A stretch of DNA of 64,000 bases. Origin: Lignipirellula cremea. Its GTDB lineage: Bacteria > Planctomycetota > Planctomycetia > Pirellulales > Pirellulaceae. Location of the stretch: contig NZ_CP036433.1 in assembly GCF_007751035.1 (NCBI RefSeq), positions 1,965,001-2,029,000 of the forward strand, written 5' to 3'. Made by a program: the position numbers and the translations under genes. The notes beneath the pieces are model-generated. The model had not been told where the DNA came from. It saw only the letters and a list, made by a program, of their open reading frames with translations, and made no database searches. Every line of letters starts with the position of its first letter. The first letter of the stretch is position 1. Below, one piece after another: positions 54,829-63,673 of the stretch.

Positions 54829-55815
54829 TTAGAAGAGGTGTTCGTCGGGCGTGAAGCCCAGTTCCCGCACCCGGTCGAAATCTGCTTTCGCGCGGTCCGG
54901 TTGCTCCAGCGCCTCGTAGATGAGTCCCCGATGATAAAACATGACGGCCGGCGACTCCTGGTGCTGGCGGTAGCGGAGCCGCAGATAGCGCATGTCGGCC
55001 GTGTTTGCCTTATGGATCTCGAAAAATTGCTGCCAGCTGCCAAGGCTGGCGAGGTAGAATTCGACTTCAGCGACGGAGGCTTCCAGATCGGCCAGGGCGA
55101 GGTCAAACTCACCCAGGCGATAGAGCAGAAAGCCGCGGGTATCCAGGATGGCGCCCCGTGAACCGGGGACGCTTTCCCCCAGCACGTCGCCGCTGCGGAG
55201 CGTGTCCAGTGAATTCAGAATCGCCAGGGCCTGTTTGATCTCGGCCATCCCCTGGGGCAGGTTCAGGTTGGCGATGGCCCGCGCATACGCGAGACCGTTG
55301 AGCCGGTCAATTTCGCTTGTCGCCCGACTGACGACGGTGGAGCCGAAGGGGGCGTCGGCCGGTTTTTCGCCGGCTTTCTCCCAGCTTTTCACGCCGTCGG
55401 CCATGCGGCCCGCCCGGAAACAGGCGTTGCCGAAACCTCGCAAATTGAAAGTTGTCGGTTGCAGTTCGACCACTTTTTCCCAGTCCTGGGCCGCCAGGGC
55501 GTACTCTCCCAGGTCGCCCCGCCACTGGGCTCGTTGCTGGATCAATTCGACCGAATTAACGCCGTCGGTAATCTGCACCAGTTCCGCCAGGGCGGTGCGC
55601 ATGGCGACCTTGTCGGGCGGTTCGCTCGCCTGGGCCGTTACGTAGCGATCCACGACGGGCGCCGCTCTCCACAGTGCCGGTTGCTCGGGCAGGCTGGCGA
55701 CGCACGGCCCCAGCAGGAACAGCAGCGGAACGCCCATGAACAGAAACTGCAGAAATCCCCAGCGACGACGGACGGGCGGGGGGGTAGCGGGAGTTTCGAC
55801 GGCGGTATCGCTCAT
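54829..55815 (-). CDS. Membrane-anchored TPR-like protein
   Basis: From ATG 55815 (MSDTAVETPATPPPVRRRWG) the protein has 328 residues. A single transmembrane segment (about 20-40, FLQFLFMGVPLLFLLGP) anchors it. The rest carries TPR-like helices (LGEYALAAQDWEKVVEL, RGFGNACFRAGRMADGVKSW, YRLGEFDLALADLEASV, HRGLIYEALEQPDRAKADFD). It is probably exposed to the periplasm as a scaffold or chaperone-like protein. It precedes the zinc-ribbon membrane protein on the same strand with a gap of about 60 nt, so the two may be co-transcribed. Confidence 0.75.
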   Translation of the reverse strand: MSDTAVETPATPPPVRRRWGFLQFLFMGVPLLFLLGPCVASLPEQPALWRAAPVVDRYVTAQASEPPDKVAMRTALAELVQITDGVNSVELIQQRAQWRGDLGEYALAAQDWEKVVELQPTTFNLRGFGNACFRAGRMADGVKSWEKAGEKPADAPFGSTVVSRATSEIDRLNGLAYARAIANLNLPQGMAEIKQALAILNSLDTLRSGDVLGESVPGSRGAILDTRGFLLYRLGEFDLALADLEASVAEVEFYLASLGSWQQFFEIHKANTADMRYLRLRYRQHQESPAVMFYHRGLIYEALEQPDRAKADFDRVRELGFTPDEHLF

Positions 55816-56722
55816 GCGACTATCGTACCTTGTTAACCTGTCGCATGACGACAATGCAAAGGGCCCCCGGCGGCGCATGCTCCCGGGGAAACAGTAGAGA
55901 AAGGGGGTGACCGGCGAGGGGGGGAAATGCCTCAAAAGGCGAAGTCCGCTATTGCCGAGTCGCTTCACGAAAAACGCTTGCGGCAGGGGTGCAGGCTCTT
56001 CCTTCTGCCTAGACTATCGCTGTGGGTGGTTGACGACAAGTTGGAACTGGACGAAAACGGCTTGGAAAGGGTATGATTTACCAGGAGAGATTCACCTTGC
56101 GTGCTGTTTTTCGTCGCTGCCTGCGTTCTATTTCCCTTTTCAGACGCCCGACGAAGTTACCGCCGCAGCTTGTGGAAATCGCCCTTTTTGATTTTTGAGC
56201 AGCCCGAGGCTTATCTCCTTTTGCGGAAATCAGTATTCCTGGCCCCCGCCTGATGCACACGCCTGCGGCGAACGCGACGTGTGATCCGGCGCCTGCCGGA
56301 GTCCGTCCGTAAACACGGGAGAAACCAGGCGCAAATTGCCAGCCCAAAAAGACAAGCGATAGCATCAGGGAAGGGATTCAACCAAACGCCATCCGGCTGC
56401 GTCCTTTCCTGGAGCTAACCCCCGATGGAAGCCCCGCGTCGCCACGAAAATTCAGGAGATGACGTCGTGGAGGAAGGATTCCTAAGGGATACTTCCCGTA
56501 CCTGTTCGCAGCGACCGTTCCCATTGAGTATTCCCGGAATGCTCAACGTGAAGGTTTGCTGCCGCAGGGAGGAGGCGGGCTGGTAACATGGGTTTGTAAA
56601 TAGATTAGATTACGTGAAGGATCGGTTTTGCTCGGCTGATGCTATTTCAACGAGCCGCACGCTCACGGCGGGTCACAACCCGCCCAGCCATTACCCCATT
56701 TTTGTCGTGAAGGAGTTTTCGC
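55816..56722. other. Long intergenic region, no gene recognised
   Basis: This 907-nt stretch is unusually long for the window. Short frames exist on both strands but none has a ribosome site or protein-like composition. The last 150 nt include an AT-rich segment (TTTGTAAATAGATTAGATTA near 56590) that may be the promoter of the next gene. A structural RNA cannot be excluded. Confidence 0.45.
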
Positions 56723-57046
56723 ATGCCGCTTTTCGAGATCGAAACTGACGGACATATCATCATCACCTGGGCTAGCGACGACGACGCCGCGACCGCGGTC
56801 GTCAACGACGCTTATCCGCACGACAGCGTAGTGCGCATTACCCGTCGCCCCCGCGACAGTTGGGTGATCTCCAAAGGCGCCCTGGGCATTCGCGGTAATA
56901 CGGATCCGTGCATTGTGGCCCGCGATTGCCTTGACAAGGCCGCCGGCGACAAGGTCAACGCGATCCGCCTGTACATGCACGAGACCGGTTCCGATCTCGA
57001 AAAATCTCGCAAGGTCATCGAGTCCAACATGGTCATGGGCTGGTAG
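56723..57046 (+). CDS. Small conserved-looking hypothetical protein
   Basis: The 107-residue protein begins MPLFEIETDGHIIITWASDD after the strong site GAAGGAG. It is soluble and acidic, with alternating strands and helices (VVRITRRPRDSWVISKGALG, then NTDPCIVARDCLDKAAGDKV). There is no recognised family or motif. It is monocistronic, followed by a structured repeat (57053-57206) and a hairpin terminator (57255-57286) shared with the convergent macroglobulin gene. Confidence 0.7.
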   Translation: MPLFEIETDGHIIITWASDDDAATAVVNDAYPHDSVVRITRRPRDSWVISKGALGIRGNTDPCIVARDCLDKAAGDKVNAIRLYMHETGSDLEKSRKVIESNMVMGW

Positions 57047-57052
57047 AGCCAA

Positions 57053-57206
57053 GTGAATTACTGCCGGATATTAGATCGTCGTTTGAAGGAACGACAGACG
57101 CCGGAAAGTCGACTTTCACTCCGTGAAAGATCGCGTTCTTTTGCGGAGCAAAAGACGACTGACTGTCTACTTCCGTCAGTAATGATCGTTTCGCATTCCG
57201 AGCGTA
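57053..57206 (-). repeat. Structured intergenic repeat, copy B
   Basis: This matches 25783-25927 in reverse orientation over roughly 145 nt. It contains two adjacent perfect hairpins with 7-bp stems and 3-nt loops: CTTTCAC-TCC-GTGAAAG (57113-57129) and CTTTTGC-GGA-GCAAAAG (57138-57154). Confidence 0.8.
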
Positions 57207-57254
57207 AAGCAGATTTCTGAGTCTGCCTGTTCCTGGAATGACGAAACCTGAATC

Positions 57255-57286
57255 ACAAAGGGCCGGCTTGTTAGCCGGCCCTTTGT
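57255..57286. terminator. Hairpin terminator between convergent genes
   Basis: A 13-bp perfect stem ACAAAGGGCCGGC/GCCGGCCCTTTGT with a 6-nt loop lies 28 nt from the macroglobulin stop codon and about 210 nt after the small gene ending at 57046. Confidence 0.75.
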
Positions 57287-57314
57287 CGTAGCATTCTCTC
57301 GCGGACGCCAGGCG

Positions 57315-60300
57315 TTACTTGACTTTCAGTCCCACGCTGGCCGAGTGGCTGTTGAACTCGGGGGCGTACATGCACTGGATCGAAGCGACGCCCGTTTCGT
57401 ACTCGCCCCGCAGTTGCACCCGGTTGGAGTACTCAAACACGTACGTTCCTTTGGGCAGGTAGTCGATGAAGAAATGGCTGGCCGTGTCGCGGGTCGACTC
57501 GTAGTACGCCAGGCCGTCCTGGTACTTGTACTGCGACAGCACGTTCACCGGTTCGGTTCCGGAACCGCGATAATCTTTCAGGTGCAGGTACTCCATATCG
57601 CGGTCGGACCGCAGCACGACCCGCACCACCAGTTCGTCGCCGACATCGACAGGACCTGTCACTGCTTCCAGCACGGGGCCGTCCTTCGTGTTCCGCTTGA
57701 CGAACAGGCTTTTCTCCAGCGTAAGCGGCGTGCCTGTATGCGGCTTGACCTTGTCCATCTGTTCCAGGTACTGCCAGGTGACGCTGCCCCAGGCGACGCC
57801 CTGGTCGACCTTTTTCACGGTGATCTTTCCCTGCTGGGGACGGATTTCGCCGCGGCCCAGCCGTTCCTCGTAGAAGCCCGTGCCGGCTTCGAGCGATTCC
57901 GGTTTGACCCACTCGCCGCCCAGGGCGACTTGTACAATCTTGTCGGAAGCCAGTAGATCCGTGCCCCGCAGTAACAGGGCGTAGACTGCGTCGGCGGTCG
58001 CTTTGGTCGTTTTCCAGTCCTGGGTCTGCTTCTGCTTGAGCAGCCAGACCTTGCAGTCTTCGACGGAGGCCTGGTCGTTCGCCACTTCGTCGAACGCTTC
58101 AATCATGACGGCCTGCGTTTCGATCGGAGCCCGGAACCACCAGTACGATAGTTCCTGGTCCCGCCAGAACATGCCGAGCTCTTCATCGGACACGCTTCGT
58201 TCTTTGAGAGAAGCCATGATGCCCGCCGGCGTTTTCAGGTCGCCAAAACGCTTGAGGGCCAGCGCCAGATGTCCCTGCGACTGGCGACAGTCGAGTTCCA
58301 GCCAGTACTTGCGGGCCTGTCCCAGATAGTAGTCGACGGCCGCTTGATGCGGGGCGCCGATCGCCTGGTCGTCGAGGAAAAAACTGCGGCCGTACAGGTA
58401 CAGCGCGATGGTGGAATTCAGGTGGTTCTTCTCGGGATTGTGCTTCTGCGCCTCGCGATACTGGCGATCCAGCCAGCCGTCCAGGCGTGTCAGCGACTTC
58501 ACGGCGGACGTCACTTCCACCCCGGCGCCCAGGTGGCGCAGGCGGCCGAAACCGGTCGTGATATAGAGCGTAATAAAGTCGTTCGCGGGTCCGCCCGGGA
58601 ACCAGGGCCAGGCGCCGTCTGCCAGTTGCTGGTCGGCCAGTTTGGCGAGCAGGCGGGACGTCTCTTCGTTCAGGCGGTTGCTGTCGAACAGAATCCCCAC
58701 GTTCCTGCGGGCCTGGCTTTCCGCGTCGGAGTCGCGCAGCCAGGGCGTTTCTTCCAGCATGACCGCTTTCAGATCCTGGTTCTTCGCCAGCGGGCTATCG
58801 AGCGCCGGCGTGCCCCGCCACTGGTCGAAGACCCGGCGGATTTTCGGATCCGAGTTGGCCAGATGCCGGGCCAGCGAATTCGCATACAAACGATTGAACG
58901 TTTGCTCTGAACACTGGTGCGGGTACTCCATCAGGTAAGGCAGCGCCATGACCGCATACCAGGACGGATTCGATACCATCTGCACCGACAGCGACTGGCT
59001 CTGCAGCGTTTTGGAGCCGGCCGATTCCACCAGGCCTGGCAGTTCAAACTGTTTTGTTCCCGGGCCGCGGATCGGCAGCGTCACCGATTCGGTTACCAGG
59101 ATCCGCCGGGACAGCACCGGCAGGTAGCCTTCTTCGCCGTCGGAAAGTTTGGCCGAGGAGCCGACCGCCCGATAAATCAGGAAGCCGCTGTACTCGGGGA
59201 TCTGCAGTCGCCAGGCATAGGTGCGCGACTCGCCGGCCGGCACGTCAAACGCCTGGTCGCGGGTCTTGTTCCCCAGCTGATCGTCGACCGCGTTCATGGT
59301 GCGGGCATCGGACAGGGACAGCCGCACGGTTCCCGTTTGTCGGGTGGGCGACTGGTTGACGACTTTCACCGTGAACTCGATCTCATCCCCTTCGCGGACA
59401 AACCGCGGCGGGTTGGGCTGGATCATCAGGTCCTTCGCCGTGACGACCGTATCGGTCAGCAGGCCGGCCCGCAGTTCGTTGTCGTGGGCGAAGCCGAAGA
59501 ACTTCCATTCGGTCAGCGCTTCGGGCATGGTGAATTCCAGCTTCACTTCGCCTTTGCTGTCGCTGACCAGATGCGGGAAGAAGAAAGCTGTTTCATTCAG
59601 GTTGGTGCGGGCGGCGACCTGGTCCAGATCGGGACCGGCCTGCCCTTTGTCCTGTCCCGCATCGCCTTTGGCGTCGGACCGATCGGAAGCGTTTTTGCGC
59701 TGCGCATCGGACTGCTGCAGCTCGCGGCCTACGGACATCTTTTTTTCCGACTTCTGCGGCGCCCCTGCTGACGCCAGGGCGGCTCGCCGATTGTTGTTCC
59801 AGCCATAGTAGGCAAAGTTGCCGAAGATGGCGCCCGGTAGCTGGCGATAGGTCAGTGTGGCGTCTTTCTGGGGAACGCTCCACGAGTTGACCATTTGCTG
59901 CAGGTACCTCGGCTGGTTCTGGAATTGCCAGTTGAGCGACGAACCGTCGGTCCGGAACACGTTAAACCCGGATCGCCAATTGTTGGGGGCAAAGGCGTCC
60001 AAAGAAGCGTCGTATAATGTGGCGACCATTTCTGCCACGGCCGTCTGGGCGTCGGGCCCGCTGATCACGGCGGTCCAGGTTTCTTTCTGTCCCGGTTCCA
60101 GCTTCGAAACAAAGTGCTCCCACTTGACCTTCAGTTCTTTGTTGGTCCAGGGCACCGTAATCTGTTGCGAGTGGAGATAAGCCCGGTTCTCGCGGACCAT
60201 GGTCACCCGCAGGGTGAATCCGCCGCGGAGGGACTCGTCGATCGGCAGCCTGATGACTTCCTGCGTGCGGCCGGGCGTCGTCCAGTACTTTTTCAGCACC

Positions 60301-63275
60301 TTGCCCCGGTGTTCGATCTCGACAAAGGCCTGGCCTTCGTCGTAACCCGTGCCCCAGACTGCCTGTAATTCTTCGCCCGGTTCCAGGGACCAGGTGGGAG
60401 CAGTGAGCAGATCGGGCAGTTTGAAGGCCAGCTTCTTCGCATTGAGATCCAGCACCATGACAAGCGTCTCGGCCTGGACCGGTTTGCCAAAGCGATCGTT
60501 GGCGATGAACTTTGCCCGGTAGTAGCCGGAGGCCAGTTCTACGGGGACGGTGGTCGAGCCCTGGACGTCGATGGCGATCTCTTTTTCAAAGACCGATTCG
60601 CCATTTTTCCAGGTGTTGGGGTCAGCCGGATCCGGCTCGGCGGCTGCATCCTTGGCGGGAAGGCGCCAGCGGGAATTACCCGTCAATGAGGCTCGCTGCA
60701 CGGTTTCCGGCTGTTCCAGGCGAAAGACGGTTAGCGTGCCGTTGGCGGCTTGCGGTTCGCCGTCGAGGGTCGCCGTGGTGACTTTGATGTCGACCGGCTT
60801 GCCGGTGGTTTGCCAGCTGTCGATCGTCAGCGAGGCGGCCAAAGCGGTGAAACCGACTTTGATCGACCGCTGCACCGAACGCGTTTCGCCGGTCGGATCG
60901 GTCACGTCGGCCGTGATGGAATAAGTGAAAACGGCGCCGCTGTCTTCTTTAGCGGAAGGATCGGGAACCGCGTCGAACGAAACGGGGAACTCGCCGTTGA
61001 CGGCCGTCTGGGCTGTGCCGTGGGCAATCTCCTGGCGGTTCGCTTGCGGCGGCGCCCACCAGCGACTGTAGTAATACCAGCGCGGATACTCGACCTGTCG
61101 CACCACTCGCCAGGTCACCTGGGCATGGTCGATCGGGGCGCCTGTGTAGGCGGTCGCTTTGCCCAGCAGTTCGACTTTGTCGTTCAAGCGGGCGGCCGTT
61201 CTGGGGGCCGGCATTTCGACGCGGAACTTGGGCCGTTTGTATTCTTCGACGCGGATCTGCGTGGAGCTGCGCGGCTCGCCGTCGACATGGATCGACATCC
61301 GGCCGAGCAGGCGATCCCGCGGGGCGGTAAAGCTGCCGCTGACAGAGCCATAGTCGTTTGCTTTGAGCTCCAGCCGTTCGATCTCTTTGCCGTTGGGGTC
61401 GTTGAAGACGACCTTCACCGTGCGGCCTGGACTGGTTTTGTAATTATCCGCCTGGGGATTGACCTGGATGCAGATGCCTTTGAAGTGGACGGTCTGCCCG
61501 GGACGGTACAGAGCGCGATCCGTAAAAAAGATCGTGGCCGGGTACGCCTGGGGATTACTGCGAGCGTGATAGGAGTACAAGTAATTCGCCGAGGGCAGCG
61601 AGTCGTCGCCCTGCTGGACATGCAGCACGACATACTGGTTCTGCGGGCCGTCGCTCAGTTCAAACAGGCCGTCCTTGTCGGTTTGAATCGTTTTCAGCAG
61701 CTGCATCCGGTTGTTGGAATTGTTCCGCTTCCAGGCCCTGACCGTGGCTTTCGCGATGGGAGCGCCGGTGACGGCATGCAACACCTGGCCGCCGACGACC
61801 GCCTGGCTGTAGTCGGTGCGGGTGACCAGGGCCAGATTGCTGACCCAGACTTCGGCCAGGCTGACGACATTATCCTGCGGGCCAAAGTCGGGCTTGGCGC
61901 TGGCGATCAGATAGTACGAACCCAACGGCATGTCGGCCGGCGCCGGGATCTGTTCCGTCGTTTCTTTGAAGTCCTCGGTGGCGGGCAGGTCGATCGACCA
62001 TTCCTTGTCAGGCTTCTGGGCCAGGAGGGCCTGGCGTTGTTCGCCATCGACCTGTTCCGGCTGGAAGACGCCGCGTTTGACGAAGTCCTCGTAATCGACC
62101 CGCACGAGACGGAAGTAAAGTTTGTTCAGGTTGCGATAGCGGATGTCGATCGTCGGCAGCGGCTTGTTCCAGACCCGTTCGGTAACAATGTGGAGCGAGC
62201 GGGCTTCGATCGTCTGGATCAGATTGAAGCAGCCGCGGCCGCCGATGCTCTGGGGGAACTGCGTCAGGCCTTGCTGGGCGATCTTGCGGGCCTCGACCCA
62301 GTCCCCTTCGCCATGGAAGGTCGTCGCCAGGGCTAGTAGCGCCCGGGCGGAAATTTCGTGGTCGCCGTGCTGCTGGATAAAACGGCGGAGGGCCGCCTTG
62401 TAGCGGGCCGTTTTTTCTTCCCCTTCGGCCTTGCTATTGCCGAAGGCCAGGCGGTGCAGATCGGCGTCGAGAAAAGCCGTTTTGTCGTCGTCGTTCTGAT
62501 GGAAGCGGAGCAGATCCTGGTAGAGCTTTAGCGCCTTGAGCGTGGGTGAACTGGCGTCGGTCGTTTCCGGTTTCCAGGCGAGGAAATCGGCGACGGGCGA
62601 AAAGACGGGACTGGAAGCTTCCAGGGCGAAGTTATCCTGCGGCAGCGCGCCGGCCTGCTCGCCCTGCAGATAGAAGTCGATGGCGTCGTACGCCAGAAAG
62701 TCATACAGCGTGGGACGATGAGCGTCGGACGCCGTGCCTTTTTCCAGCAGTTCGTCGTAATCGCCGATCGGTGTTTGCTGGAGCGTTTTCGCATCCGCCA
62801 GAGCGGCGTCAAAGTGCTTGTCGATTTCCGCCAGGATACGCGGCAGATCCCAGGTGGTGAAATCGTCGCCAGGCGGGGCGGCAGTCGCGGTGCGTTGCAT
62901 GATCCGCCAGCGGTTCTGCTGGAAATAGTGCTGATACCAGTTGGCCAGCACGGCCTGCATGACGGGCTTCATCGGCGCAGGCGCCCGCTGGATTTCCGCC
63001 TCCCAAAGGCGAATTTTGACTTCGGGCAGGTTCCCCTGGATGTTCGTTTCCATTGCCGTTTTTTGGCCGATCGCTTTGATCGCTTCGTCGTAATCTTTTT
63101 CTTTCAAGGTGCGGTCAATGATCGGCTGCAACTTTTCAATGGCCGTCTTGGGCAGGCCCTGCTGGATCGCCTTGTCGACCGCCTGCCACTCTTCCTCAGG
63201 GGAGCCGACAGGCGCGGCAAGCAGCACCGCGGAAAAAAGAAAAAGAAGCGCTAGGGCAACGGGTCGGATTTTCAC
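57315..63275 (-). CDS. Alpha-2-macroglobulin family protein with thioester
   Basis: I place the start at the GTG at 63275, preceded by AGGAAC and opening a signal peptide (KIRPVALALLFLFSAVLLAA). This gives 1986 residues; the frame is open upstream to 63590 but there crosses an intergenic repeat. The N-terminal roughly 430 residues are helical and repeat-like. Macroglobulin beta-domains follow (GSYYLIASAKPDFGPQDNV, ALYRPGQTVHFKGICIQVNP), then an A2M core (NLNETAFFFPHLVSDSKGEV, MPEALTEWKFFGFAHD). The thioester region YLMEYPHQCSEQTFNRL lies near residue 1450, with CSEQ intact. These proteins are periplasmic protease traps. The usual partner, penicillin-binding protein 1C, is not adjacent. A hairpin terminator follows. 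Confidence 0.92.
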   Translation of the reverse strand: MKIRPVALALLFLFSAVLLAAPVGSPEEEWQAVDKAIQQGLPKTAIEKLQPIIDRTLKEKDYDEAIKAIGQKTAMETNIQGNLPEVKIRLWEAEIQRAPAPMKPVMQAVLANWYQHYFQQNRWRIMQRTATAAPPGDDFTTWDLPRILAEIDKHFDAALADAKTLQQTPIGDYDELLEKGTASDAHRPTLYDFLAYDAIDFYLQGEQAGALPQDNFALEASSPVFSPVADFLAWKPETTDASSPTLKALKLYQDLLRFHQNDDDKTAFLDADLHRLAFGNSKAEGEEKTARYKAALRRFIQQHGDHEISARALLALATTFHGEGDWVEARKIAQQGLTQFPQSIGGRGCFNLIQTIEARSLHIVTERVWNKPLPTIDIRYRNLNKLYFRLVRVDYEDFVKRGVFQPEQVDGEQRQALLAQKPDKEWSIDLPATEDFKETTEQIPAPADMPLGSYYLIASAKPDFGPQDNVVSLAEVWVSNLALVTRTDYSQAVVGGQVLHAVTGAPIAKATVRAWKRNNSNNRMQLLKTIQTDKDGLFELSDGPQNQYVVLHVQQGDDSLPSANYLYSYHARSNPQAYPATIFFTDRALYRPGQTVHFKGICIQVNPQADNYKTSPGRTVKVVFNDPNGKEIERLELKANDYGSVSGSFTAPRDRLLGRMSIHVDGEPRSSTQIRVEEYKRPKFRVEMPAPRTAARLNDKVELLGKATAYTGAPIDHAQVTWRVVRQVEYPRWYYYSRWWAPPQANRQEIAHGTAQTAVNGEFPVSFDAVPDPSAKEDSGAVFTYSITADVTDPTGETRSVQRSIKVGFTALAASLTIDSWQTTGKPVDIKVTTATLDGEPQAANGTLTVFRLEQPETVQRASLTGNSRWRLPAKDAAAEPDPADPNTWKNGESVFEKEIAIDVQGSTTVPVELASGYYRAKFIANDRFGKPVQAETLVMVLDLNAKKLAFKLPDLLTAPTWSLEPGEELQAVWGTGYDEGQAFVEIEHRGKVLKKYWTTPGRTQEVIRLPIDESLRGGFTLRVTMVRENRAYLHSQQITVPWTNKELKVKWEHFVSKLEPGQKETWTAVISGPDAQTAVAEMVATLYDASLDAFAPNNWRSGFNVFRTDGSSLNWQFQNQPRYLQQMVNSWSVPQKDATLTYRQLPGAIFGNFAYYGWNNNRRAALASAGAPQKSEKKMSVGRELQQSDAQRKNASDRSDAKGDAGQDKGQAGPDLDQVAARTNLNETAFFFPHLVSDSKGEVKLEFTMPEALTEWKFFGFAHDNELRAGLLTDTVVTAKDLMIQPNPPRFVREGDEIEFTVKVVNQSPTRQTGTVRLSLSDARTMNAVDDQLGNKTRDQAFDVPAGESRTYAWRLQIPEYSGFLIYRAVGSSAKLSDGEEGYLPVLSRRILVTESVTLPIRGPGTKQFELPGLVESAGSKTLQSQSLSVQMVSNPSWYAVMALPYLMEYPHQCSEQTFNRLYANSLARHLANSDPKIRRVFDQWRGTPALDSPLAKNQDLKAVMLEETPWLRDSDAESQARRNVGILFDSNRLNEETSRLLAKLADQQLADGAWPWFPGGPANDFITLYITTGFGRLRHLGAGVEVTSAVKSLTRLDGWLDRQYREAQKHNPEKNHLNSTIALYLYGRSFFLDDQAIGAPHQAAVDYYLGQARKYWLELDCRQSQGHLALALKRFGDLKTPAGIMASLKERSVSDEELGMFWRDQELSYWWFRAPIETQAVMIEAFDEVANDQASVEDCKVWLLKQKQTQDWKTTKATADAVYALLLRGTDLLASDKIVQVALGGEWVKPESLEAGTGFYEERLGRGEIRPQQGKITVKKVDQGVAWGSVTWQYLEQMDKVKPHTGTPLTLEKSLFVKRNTKDGPVLEAVTGPVDVGDELVVRVVLRSDRDMEYLHLKDYRGSGTEPVNVLSQYKYQDGLAYYESTRDTASHFFIDYLPKGTYVFEYSNRVQLRGEYETGVASIQCMYAPEFNSHSASVGLKVK

Positions 63276-63673
63276 AGCCTGGTTCCTGGGAGAGAAAGTC
63301 GGGTCGACCTTGCCATACTGCCAACGCCGCACGGCAAGGGTGACGCTAACCAAGAGACGCACTTCGGCGCTGACAAGTTTCACCCCATCCCCCAATTTTT
63401 TCCGGAAAACGGGATCCCCCGGGGGACGTGCATGGAATCCGGGCAGCACCCTGTTTTGTCGTTTTGAGGTCGTGCAGACGCCGGAAAGCGGGCTTTCGTT
63501 TCGCGAAAACAAGCGTTCTGACTTGTTTAGAAGGGGCGCTCCTGCCCGTTTACGATTGCGGCCTCGAAACGGAGCGGGCGTCGCAGGCAATAGAGCGGAG
63601 CAGCCCGTTCGTCCTGCACTTTAACGCTACTTCCGTTGAACTGGTCCGGGCAGGAGTGCTCAACCTGCAGAAA
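63276..63673. other. Intergenic region with diverged structured repeat
   Basis: This 398-nt gap between the partial gene on the right and the macroglobulin gene contains the third, diverged copy of the intergenic repeat at 63453-63530. The promoter of the macroglobulin gene should lie here, but I cannot pick it out. Confidence 0.5.
63453..63530 (-). repeat. Structured intergenic repeat, diverged copy C
   Basis: It shares CAGACGCCGGAAAG and the order of two hairpins with copies A and B. The stem sequences differ but still pair: TTTCG with CGAAA, and AACAAG with CTTGTT. Confidence 0.6.

Noticed and set aside
56078-56365. 95-residue minus-strand frame in the long gap.
   Set aside because: It has no ribosome site, is basic and of low complexity, and has no sign of a folded domain.
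60750-62336. 528-residue open frame on the plus strand.
   Set aside because: It lies wholly opposite the macroglobulin coding sequence, lacks a ribosome site and has low-complexity Arg/Gly/Val composition.
63276-63590. N-terminal extension of the macroglobulin frame to 63590.
   Set aside because: It runs through an intergenic repeat and has no signal peptide, whereas the GTG at 63275 has a ribosome site and opens directly into a signal peptide.
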